64,000 nucleotides of DNA from Thalassospira sp. (GTDB lineage Bacteria; Pseudomonadota; Alphaproteobacteria; Rhodospirillales; Thalassospiraceae). Of this stretch, positions 9,510-16,707 are shown one piece after another. Position 1 is the stretch's first letter. Each line of letters opens with the position of its first letter. The notes under the pieces were generated by a model. That model was not told the origin of the DNA and ran no database searches. It saw only the letters and a list, made by a program, of their open reading frames with translations. Made by a program: the position numbers and the translations under genes. Location: positions 558,001-622,000 of the forward strand of contig NZ_JAUYHK010000011.1 of assembly GCF_030690045.1 (NCBI RefSeq), read 5' to 3'.

Positions 9510-10340
9510 TCAAATATCGATATATATTTCGCCTTTCAGATACAGAACAGCGACCCCTTTCAGATGGACCCGTTCACCGGCAATACGACATTCGATTACC
9601 CCACCGCGTTGCGACGCCTGATAACCGGTGACACTTTCCTTGCCCAGACGATGCGCCCAATAAGGGGCAACGACACAATGCATATAACCAGTCACCGGGT
9701 CTTCATTGATGCCAAGGGCAGGCAGGAAATACCGCGATACCATGTCATATTGCGCACAGTCCGACGGGGCGGTGACGATCACCCCGCGTTCGGCCAGTTT
9801 CCCCAATGCCGACATATCAGGCGTCATCTTGCGCACCGCATCGGCATGATCATAAACCAGAACAAAATCGGTATCGCGGCTCTGCACCCGAAATTGTTGC
9901 GATGGTTGATCCGGACCAAGGGCTGCAATGATCTTATCGGCTACCGTGACAGGTACAACCGGCTGTTTCGGGAAATCCAGAATGATCGCATCCCCATCGC
10001 GCTGCGCGGTTAAAATGCCACTTTTGCTGCGCAAACGCAGAGTCGATAATGCGCAGCCCAATTCGGTGAACAGCACAAAGGCACTGGCCAGCGTCGCGTG
10101 ACCGCATAATGGCACCTCAACGGTCGGAGTGAACCAGCGAATGTGATAATCGGCATTTTCCTGTGGGCCCAGTTTCACAATAAAGGCCGTTTCCGACAGA
10201 TTATTTTCCAACGCAATCGCCTGCAAAACCGCATCGGGCAACCATGCCAGCAACGGCACCACCGCCGCCGGGTTTCCGGCAAACATTTTCGGGGTAAAGG
10301 CATCCACCTGATAAATTGGCAAATTATAACGGGTCATCAT
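9510..10340 (-). CDS. PhzF-family isomerase
   Basis: A 276-residue protein with the double hot-dog fold family signature of PhzF and diaminopimelate-epimerase-like enzymes. The N-terminal segment YQVDAFT is followed by AGNPAAVV, the likely catalytic Glu50 in LSETAF, and WFTPTVEVPLCGHATLASA. PhzF itself isomerises a phenazine precursor, but most family members have unknown substrates and no phenazine genes are nearby. Its ATG overlaps the stop of the PLP decarboxylase gene as ATGA, so translation is probably coupled. It is the last gene of a three-gene unit that handles amino-acid-like substrates. Confidence 0.92.
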   Translation of the reverse strand: MMTRYNLPIYQVDAFTPKMFAGNPAAVVPLLAWLPDAVLQAIALENNLSETAFIVKLGPQENADYHIRWFTPTVEVPLCGHATLASAFVLFTELGCALSTLRLRSKSGILTAQRDGDAIILDFPKQPVVPVTVADKIIAALGPDQPSQQFRVQSRDTDFVLVYDHADAVRKMTPDMSALGKLAERGVIVTAPSDCAQYDMVSRYFLPALGINEDPVTGYMHCVVAPYWAHRLGKESVTGYQASQRGGVIECRIAGERVHLKGVAVLYLKGEIYIDI

Positions 10341-11743
10341 GCGTCATCCTGATCTGATAAAAGAGCTTCAAGGGTGGATACCACAATTGCAAGATCATTG
10401 GCACCGGTGCGCCAGTTGGAAAAGGCAGCACGAAAGCCAAAACGTCCTTCATAAACCGTCGGAGTTAAAAACAGTTTTTGCGTCGCATTGATTCGATTCA
10501 ACAAGGCACGATTGGCGGCATCGTTCCCCTTGGCACAAAACATCACGACATTAAGTTGTGGTGTGCGCAACAAATCCAGCTTCGGGTGTTGTGCCACCCA
10601 ATTGGCAAGATCGCACGCCTGATCGCAATTACGTCGGATAATTCCGGCAAAACCATCACGACCATAGGCCTCAATCGCCAGCCACAAGGGCAAGGCCCGA
10701 AACCGGCGGGAATTTTCCACCCCGCGATTGATGTAATGATTCCCCGCCGTTCCGGTATCCAGATAGGGCGCAAAGGCGCGGAAACATTTTTCCAGAATGC
10801 CTATATGCCGGGTCAGGAAAATACCGCAGTCATAGGGTACATTCAGCCATTTATGCCCGTCCGATGTAATGGAATCGGCACGTTCCAGTCCAGCAATCAG
10901 ATGGACCCGGCGGTCATCAAGGGCCGCAAACATGCCAAAGGCGGCATCGACATCGACATGCAACCATGCCCCATGTGCAGCACACAAATCGGCAATTGCC
11001 ACCAGATCATCAAAATCAGTGGCATTGACTGTCCCGGCACTGGCAATCACCAGCTTCGCCTTGGCATCACTTTGGGACAGTTTTCGAGCCAAGTCTGCGA
11101 TATCGGTCGCCTCGGTTCCCGGCAGGGTCGCAATTTTGATCACATTATTGCGCCCCACACCGGCCACCGACAAATCCTTGACCATGCTGGCGTGCGGGGT
11201 AGCGGCAAAAACGGCAAAGGATGGCAACGCCACCGCCCCGTTATCATCCACATCAATTCCGATCTGCTCACCGCACCACTGACGCCCGGTAACAATTCCC
11301 AAAAGATTGGACGCCGTTGCCCCGGTGGTCAGGGTGCCGTCAAAAATGTGGCGCGGCAGCCGGGCCATGTCACATATCCAGTTGATCACCTGTTGTTCGA
11401 CCGATGAGGTCACACTGCCTTCCGGTCCGGTGGCGTTCTGATCGATTGCACTGGCAAGCCAGTCTCCGGCAAGGGCGGCAGGCGTTGTTCCACCGGTCAC
11501 AAAGCCCAGATACCGCGGCCCGATCGAACAGGCTAGTAACGGCACGATGTCATCTTTGATCCGTTGCAGGGCAGACATCGTCCCCGTTCCGGTATTGGGC
11601 AAAGGCCGTTCAAGGTCGAATGCCGAAATATCGCGACAGGTAACCGGGGCGTCATCACCGCCCCTTACATAGTCGCGGGCTATTTTGCGGGTCGCATCCA
11701 GAATGTCATCAAGATGCGCCAAATCATCGAACATGTGTGCCAT
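10337..11743 (-). CDS. Group II pyridoxal-dependent decarboxylase (aromatic amino acid type)
   Basis: A 468-residue fold-type I PLP decarboxylase related to aromatic-L-amino-acid, glutamate and diaminobutyrate decarboxylases. The family elements LGFVTGGTTPAAL, TTGATASN, HVDVDAAFG (PLP-binding Asp near 266) and SDGHKWLNVPYDCG (Schiff-base Lys298) are visible. The start at 11743 has GGAG nine bases upstream and overlaps the end of the dehydratase gene by 20 bases; an in-frame start 45 bases further up is less likely. The substrate is not determined. Position between a dehydratase-like enzyme and a PhzF protein suggests catabolism or modification of an unusual amino acid. Confidence 0.9.
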   Translation of the reverse strand: MAHMFDDLAHLDDILDATRKIARDYVRGGDDAPVTCRDISAFDLERPLPNTGTGTMSALQRIKDDIVPLLACSIGPRYLGFVTGGTTPAALAGDWLASAIDQNATGPEGSVTSSVEQQVINWICDMARLPRHIFDGTLTTGATASNLLGIVTGRQWCGEQIGIDVDDNGAVALPSFAVFAATPHASMVKDLSVAGVGRNNVIKIATLPGTEATDIADLARKLSQSDAKAKLVIASAGTVNATDFDDLVAIADLCAAHGAWLHVDVDAAFGMFAALDDRRVHLIAGLERADSITSDGHKWLNVPYDCGIFLTRHIGILEKCFRAFAPYLDTGTAGNHYINRGVENSRRFRALPLWLAIEAYGRDGFAGIIRRNCDQACDLANWVAQHPKLDLLRTPQLNVVMFCAKGNDAANRALLNRINATQKLFLTPTVYEGRFGFRAAFSNWRTGANDLAIVVSTLEALLSDQDDA

Positions 11744-12704
11744 CGGGATTTTCTCCGGCCAGAATGCGGGCATAGAGGGCGCGGTCAATATTGCCGCCGC
11801 TGAGGATCACGGCCACTTTCTTACCAATATTGTGGTCACGATCTGCAATGGCGGCAGCCAGCGATGCAGCCCCGGCCCCTTCGGCGATGTTATGGCAACA
11901 ACTGAAATAAAGCCGGATCGCGTCCGCGATTTGATCGTCACGGACGGCAATGATATCAGCCACCCCTTTTTTAATAATATCAAAAGCATCCGGATCGGGG
12001 CAACGGCACGCCATACCATCGGCAAATGTAGCGACCGATACGGTTTCAACAATCTTCCCCTGCCGGAAAGACTGCAATACCGCATCGGCACCGGTGGCAA
12101 CTACGCCGATAATTTCAGTTTTCAGACCCAAGGCATCGCGCACCGTAATCAGACTGCAAATGCCCGACCCCATGCCAATCGGCACATAAATCCGATCAAT
12201 ACCGTCAATGGCCGAAAACAGTTCCATACCATAGGTCGCAACACCCCGGATCAGTTCCGGGTGAAAGGCGGGCACCATAATCAGGTCTTGCTGTGTTGCC
12301 AGATCGCGGGCATGACCAACAGCATCCTGAAAATCATCCCCATATTCGATCACCTCGGCACCCCAGGCACGCATGGCAGCATTTTTTTCAACGGAGTTGC
12401 CACGGGGCACGACTATCATCGCCCGCATGCCAAACAGGCTGGCGGCATGGGCCAGGCTTTGCCCGTGATTGCCACGGGTCGCACTGACGATGCCAGAACC
12501 AATTTCGACAGAACTGCGCAAATAACGTAAAAAGGTCAAACCACCCCGCAGCTTGAACGCCCCTAGCCGGGTATGATTTTCATGTTTGACATACAGGGAC
12601 AATCCGGTTTCCCGATCCAGAAGCGGCCAGCGAATTGTCGGAGTTGGCAGGATGTGACGATGGACAAATTCCGTTGCTTCAATCAGAGCAGCGCGATCAA
12701 ACAT
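11724..12704 (-). CDS. Threonine/serine dehydratase-like PLP enzyme (fold type II)
   Basis: A 326-residue member of the tryptophan-synthase-beta superfamily, closest by motifs to threonine ammonia-lyases without an ACT domain. The PLP lysine is Lys51 in GAFKLRGG; canonical dehydratases read SFK(I/A)RGA, so the flanking Ser is replaced by Ala. ATRGNHGQS and the glycine loop GMGSG follow, and LSGGNID lies near the end. The ATG at 12704 has AGGA eleven bases upstream; an in-frame upstream extension would run into the neighbouring terminator and is rejected. It is first in the unit with the decarboxylase and PhzF genes. The exact reaction is unknown. Confidence 0.88.
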   Translation of the reverse strand: MFDRAALIEATEFVHRHILPTPTIRWPLLDRETGLSLYVKHENHTRLGAFKLRGGLTFLRYLRSSVEIGSGIVSATRGNHGQSLAHAASLFGMRAMIVVPRGNSVEKNAAMRAWGAEVIEYGDDFQDAVGHARDLATQQDLIMVPAFHPELIRGVATYGMELFSAIDGIDRIYVPIGMGSGICSLITVRDALGLKTEIIGVVATGADAVLQSFRQGKIVETVSVATFADGMACRCPDPDAFDIIKKGVADIIAVRDDQIADAIRLYFSCCHNIAEGAGAASLAAAIADRDHNIGKKVAVILSGGNIDRALYARILAGENPDGTHVR

Positions 12705-12742
12705 CACAATTGTATCCTTTTTTGAGATAACTGGCACCAAAC

Positions 12743-12782
12743 AAAAAAGGGCGGAAACGCGAGGGAGCAACGTTTCCGCCCA
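12743..12782 (-). terminator. Intrinsic terminator of the DUF1127 gene
   Basis: On the minus strand an 11-bp stem (GGGCGGAAACG / CGTTTCCGCCC) is followed by six T residues. It lies eight bases after the DUF1127 stop and just upstream of the dehydratase start, so the PLP operon needs read-through or its own promoter. Confidence 0.88.
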
Positions 12783-12789
12783 ACCGGAA

Positions 12790-13077
12790 TTACCGTCGAC
12801 GCTCTGGAAAATCAGACCAGAGCGAACGCGATAATTCACCATCCAGATCGGCGCGAGTCATGCCAATGTCTTTCAGCATCCGGTCATCCAGACGCGACAT
12901 CATATTGCGGTCACGCGATTTTTTTTGCCAATGATACAATGCTGCGACCAAAAAGGTGACAATGCTGGCAATCGCGATGTAACCGGATTTGCGCACTTGC
13001 GCATCGGTGGTTGCGGTCTGCGATGCGCCCCGGATCATGATTTCGGGCGCCGATATTGTATCGTTACAATTTGCCAT
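12790..13077 (-). CDS. DUF1127 domain protein with an N-terminal membrane segment
   Basis: A 95-residue protein. The C-terminal 35 residues (SRLDDRMLKDIGMTRADLDGE) are a clear DUF1127 motif, a short basic helix pair found in many small alphaproteobacterial proteins, some of which act in RNA turnover and nutrient responses. A hydrophobic segment at about 32-48 (GYIAIASIVTFLVAALYHW) precedes it, so this copy is probably membrane-anchored. The ATG follows a strong AGGAGG. It is divergent from the MocR-type regulator with a 79-base shared promoter region, which suggests control by that regulator. It has its own terminator. Confidence 0.88.
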   Translation of the reverse strand: MANCNDTISAPEIMIRGASQTATTDAQVRKSGYIAIASIVTFLVAALYHWQKKSRDRNMMSRLDDRMLKDIGMTRADLDGELSRSLWSDFPERRR

Positions 13078-13119
13078 AACATCCTCCTGTCGAATAATTG
13101 TATCGATTTCCTTTTGTCA

Positions 13120-13166
13120 TTGACATCGCGATTGTGTCAATTTAAACATTGTCACCATGACAATGT
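13120..13166 (+). promoter_or_regulatory. Probable mocR promoter and operator overlapping the start codon
   Basis: A perfect TTGACA lies at 13120-13125; the -10 about 17 bases later is weak (TAAACA). A perfect inverted repeat ACATTGTCA / TGACAATGT (13146-13154 and 13158-13166) covers the ATG at 13157. More TGTCA/TGACA half-sites lie at 13115-13124 and 13135-13139. This would allow autoregulation and a nearly leaderless mRNA. Confidence 0.5.
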
Positions 13167-14605
13167 CATTTCCAGAGCTTCCGGCGGGCAATGGTCCGGT
13201 TTATCGCAAGATTGCCCATGCCATCCGAAATGCCGTCGAACAGGGGCAATTGCGCACCGGCGACCGGCTGCCGACCCATCGTGACCTTGCCTATCATTTG
13301 GGGGTGACCGTCGGCACCGTAACCCGAGCCTATCGCGAGGCCGAACGTTTGGGGCTGGCGGCAGGTGAAGTTGGTCGCGGGACATATATTCTGGGCGATC
13401 CCGGTGTAACGTTACCGATGATGACACCGCAACAGGCCGCCCAATTCAGCAACGAACACGGCAAACGCTCAGCCCGCGACGATGTGGCGGGTAATGACAA
13501 TCTGGCCGAAAGCGGCCCGATCAATTTCCGCATGAATTGCCCCCTGCCGCCGCGGGAAAACCATATCCGCGACGTTCTGGGCGACATGTCGCGCACGGTA
13601 CCGCTTGATGATCTGATTGCCTATAAAACCGAATATGGCATGCCCCATCACCGTCGCGCCCTTGCCAGCATGGCCGGGAAACTTGGGCTGGATGACAATC
13701 CGGAACGCATCCTGCCAACGGCCGGGGTTCAGCATGGCATGACGGTATCGCTGATGACGATTGTCCGCCCCGGCGATCTGGTCCTGTGCGAAGAACTGAC
13801 CTATCCGAATTTGCGCAGTCTGGCGGCGATGGTTCAGTTCCGCCTGCGTGGAATAACCATGGATGACGAAGGCATTTGCCCCGACGCACTGGAACTTGTC
13901 TGTCGCACCCAGTCGCCGCGCGCCATCTACCTGATGCCAACCTTGCACAATCCGCTTTGCTGCACCATGAGCCACGAACGCCGTATGCGGATTGCTGAAA
14001 TCCTGCGCAAATATGATCTGATCCTGATCGAAGACGGCATTTACAGTTTTTTGAACCCGGACGCCCCACCGCCGCTGTCATGTTTTGTACCGGAACGCGC
14101 GATTTATCTGGATGGTGTATCCAAAAGTGTCGGTGGTGGCCTGCGGGTTGGCTATATTCATGCTCCGATTGAACTGACCGCCAAATTGGCCAGCGGCATC
14201 CGTACCACCTGCTGGATGGCATCGGGAATTAATGTCGAACTGGTATCGCGCCTAATTCAGGATGGCAGTGTTGCACGCTACGAAGCCTGGCACCGCGAAG
14301 AAGCCGCCCGACGTCTGGGCGTTATCCTTGGGACGCTCAAGGGATATGATGTACGCTTTCACCCAACCAATTATCACATCTGGCTGACCCTGCCCACCCA
14401 TATCGACACCAGCGAACTGGTGATGAATGCCGCCAATAACGGGGTTTTACTGACAGCGGCCCAACAATTTGCAGTTGGCATCCCCCCGCGTGGGTTACGC
14501 CTGAGCTTCGGGGCGGAACAATCGACCGAACGCCTGAAACAAGGGGCCCTGATTCTGGACCGCCTGATGCAAACCAGCGAATTCAGCGATGCTGCGGTGA
14601 TGTAA
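13157..14605 (+). CDS. MocR/PdxR-type regulator (GntR HTH fused to aminotransferase domain)
   Basis: A 482-residue one-component regulator. Residues 10-80 form a GntR-type winged helix (YRKIAHAIRNAVEQGQL, THRDLAYHLGVTVGTVTRAY), and about 110-475 form a fold-type I aminotransferase-like domain. The PLP lysine is conserved at Lys323 in DGVSKSVGGGLRVGY. MocR proteins usually sense PLP-amino-acid adducts and control adjacent genes. Here the neighbours are the DUF1127 gene and the PLP decarboxylase/dehydratase/PhzF unit. No Shine-Dalgarno precedes the ATG and an inverted repeat covers it, which suggests a leaderless, self-regulated transcript. A second in-frame ATG is two codons in. Confidence 0.93.
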   Translation: MTMSFPELPAGNGPVYRKIAHAIRNAVEQGQLRTGDRLPTHRDLAYHLGVTVGTVTRAYREAERLGLAAGEVGRGTYILGDPGVTLPMMTPQQAAQFSNEHGKRSARDDVAGNDNLAESGPINFRMNCPLPPRENHIRDVLGDMSRTVPLDDLIAYKTEYGMPHHRRALASMAGKLGLDDNPERILPTAGVQHGMTVSLMTIVRPGDLVLCEELTYPNLRSLAAMVQFRLRGITMDDEGICPDALELVCRTQSPRAIYLMPTLHNPLCCTMSHERRMRIAEILRKYDLILIEDGIYSFLNPDAPPPLSCFVPERAIYLDGVSKSVGGGLRVGYIHAPIELTAKLASGIRTTCWMASGINVELVSRLIQDGSVARYEAWHREEAARRLGVILGTLKGYDVRFHPTNYHIWLTLPTHIDTSELVMNAANNGVLLTAAQQFAVGIPPRGLRLSFGAEQSTERLKQGALILDRLMQTSEFSDAAVM

Positions 14606-14611
14606 TCCCGC

Positions 14612-15484
14612 TTAGCTTTGTGGGGGAAAATACCAGAATTGCGGGTTCAGCAACGGTGTTTCATTGCTCAGATTGGAGTTGGGCAGCCTGAATATTCGGC
14701 GCTGACTTAATTGCGCTTTGTCGATCATTTCCTGATGATATTGCAAAAAGAACGTATCAAAACTGCCATCGGCAATCATCGCCAACAGCCCTTCTTCGAT
14801 GCGATGTGCCAGTTCAGGACGAGTCGGGGTGACGAAAAAATAGGTCGGCAGGGGAATATAGAGTGCCAGCGTTTCTTCGATTCTCAGATCGGGAAACATG
14901 TCTTTCTGAGCGTCATATTCGTCAAAAATCTCGTTCATCCCACGACCAAATGTCACAAACCGCCCGATATCAAGCATTTGAAACAGCCCTTCGTAGCTGG
15001 CCCCGACAACAACATCAAAACCTGCCTGCTCCATAACGACCTGTGTAGACCATTGCACCCCTGATCCGGTCGGAAAGGCCTTAAGCTCCTCCAATGTCCG
15101 AACCTGTTTCAGGGCATCGACATTATCCTTGTGAATCAAAAACAGCCGGTATCCCTGAATGCCCTTACGAATGGGAATCCTGACCGGCAGCAAATCCTCT
15201 TCCCAGCCGGGCTTGGGGGCTTCGGCAATGACATGGAGATATTGGCCTTTTTCGATTTCCAGTTTTGTCCGGTCACGGGAAAAGGAAAAGTCCGATTGCA
15301 CCACAATGGCTGCGCCATATTTTTCTTCGGTTCGGGCCATCACCAGACGCAGCAATTCTTCGGGATAGTGATACCGCACATCCTGATCGGAATAAGGACG
15401 ATAGGTCAGAACGACTTCCTGCGCCTGAATAACAGGCACAACCATCATTACCATCCAGAATCCGCACACCATACGCATCCACAT
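14612..15484 (-). CDS. Periplasmic solute-binding-protein-like (SBP family 3 type), orphan
   Basis: About 290 residues with an N-terminal signal peptide (MWMRMVCGFWMVMMVVPVIQAQ). The mature part resembles the extracellular solute-binding fold, with strands such as YRLFLIHKDN and a C-terminal GLLAMIADGSFDTFFLQYH, but family conservation is weak. The start at 15484 has AGGA eight bases upstream; earlier in-frame TTG and ATG codons lack a well-spaced site. No permease or ATPase gene is nearby, so it may work as a sensor module or with a distant transporter. It is convergent with the MocR gene, six bases away. Confidence 0.75.
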   Translation of the reverse strand: MWMRMVCGFWMVMMVVPVIQAQEVVLTYRPYSDQDVRYHYPEELLRLVMARTEEKYGAAIVVQSDFSFSRDRTKLEIEKGQYLHVIAEAPKPGWEEDLLPVRIPIRKGIQGYRLFLIHKDNVDALKQVRTLEELKAFPTGSGVQWSTQVVMEQAGFDVVVGASYEGLFQMLDIGRFVTFGRGMNEIFDEYDAQKDMFPDLRIEETLALYIPLPTYFFVTPTRPELAHRIEEGLLAMIADGSFDTFFLQYHQEMIDKAQLSQRRIFRLPNSNLSNETPLLNPQFWYFPPQS

Positions 15485-15548
15485 GCTGCGCATCCTGATC
15501 AACTGTCAAAATCATTCTTATAAGTTTAATGGGTATGGTGATTTAAAA

Positions 15549-16508
15549 TTACAAGGCAGGACCACCCAACCGGTCATGGAACCATTCGGCGGGTTTTCTG
15601 GCAGTTTCATCATTACCATCGACCAGCATCCGGGTAACAAAGGGTTCGGACAATGGCACCAGTCGCCAATACAAATCGCGAATCAGGGTTCTGGCACGAT
15701 ATCCAGCCCAGTCATCGGGTAACAAATGGGGCGGCAATCCCGGATCGCGCAAGACGACTTCCTTAAAACCATGCATCAACAAAAGACGTACGGTAAAGGC
15801 CAGGCCGGGCGTGCATTCCCGCGTCAGATCACAGGTCGCCAGTGGCGCAAAAAGGTCCAAAAGCCGCACATATTCCGCCTGCAACCAGTCCAGTTTCCAG
15901 GTCGAGGCAACCATATCGCCCAAAGCCGCTGTATATGAAATATCCTGCGACTCCGCCCGCAAGGCAATCGCCACCCCGGTCAGCCCGGTTTCGCCCAGAA
16001 TATCGCCAGTCAGTGTCAGGTCGATTCCCGGATGGGCAAACACATTGCCCGCCACCATGCCAAAGCCGCGCCAGCCCAGAATACGGGCAGCCGCCCGACG
16101 TTGTTCCGCAGTTGTCCGTTGATTATCGAGAAAAATCAGGGTCCATTTACCATCCCAGTCCGACCCGACCGGCTGATAAAATTGACAGCAACCCGGATCA
16201 ATTCGCCCCCATCCCTGTTGCGTGACCCGATAAACCGCCTTGCGTCCCGTGCGGCTGGCATCCAGCCAGCCATCGCGGGCCAGACGAAAAACCGCCGTAC
16301 GCACCAGCCGTTCATTTACCCCCAGAACCGACAACATGCCAATCAGCGAGGACAGGTAAATCGTCTCGCCGCGCGGGCGCAAAACATCGCACAGCAAGGT
16401 CACGATAATCGCTCGCCCCGGCACATCAATCTTTGCCAGGATATCGTCGCAAATTCGCTGTACCGGACTGTCCGCACCCTGATCCCGGACCATTTTGGAT
16501 CGTACCAT
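15549..16508 (-). CDS. PaaX-family transcriptional regulator
   Basis: A 319-residue protein with an N-terminal winged-helix segment (SLIGMLSVLGVNERLVRTAVFRLARDGWL), the basic wing RTGRKAVYRVT and the PaaX middle and C-terminal domains (GKWTLIFLDNQRT, AEYVRLLDLFAPL, LIRDLYWRLVP). PaaX represses phenylacetate catabolism and is relieved by phenylacetyl-CoA, but no paa genes are present here, so its target is unknown. The ATG at 16508 has GAGG six bases upstream; an upstream TTG is less likely. Confidence 0.88.
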   Translation of the reverse strand: MVRSKMVRDQGADSPVQRICDDILAKIDVPGRAIIVTLLCDVLRPRGETIYLSSLIGMLSVLGVNERLVRTAVFRLARDGWLDASRTGRKAVYRVTQQGWGRIDPGCCQFYQPVGSDWDGKWTLIFLDNQRTTAEQRRAAARILGWRGFGMVAGNVFAHPGIDLTLTGDILGETGLTGVAIALRAESQDISYTAALGDMVASTWKLDWLQAEYVRLLDLFAPLATCDLTRECTPGLAFTVRLLLMHGFKEVVLRDPGLPPHLLPDDWAGYRARTLIRDLYWRLVPLSEPFVTRMLVDGNDETARKPAEWFHDRLGGPAL

Positions 16509-16707
16509 CGCCACCCTCGGTTGACACAAACTTTTACCAAATCTGAAAATATCGTATCATTTAAACACACAAAAAACCCGTCAGACTTTTGTCTGCGCGA
16601 AAACAGATATCATCGCTTGACCATTGATATGGCTTGCTTCCAAGATGGAGGCAGGTGACCGGTTTTTAACGGTTAGCGTGCCCCCTTGCGCAGCAGAAAG
16701 ATACAAA

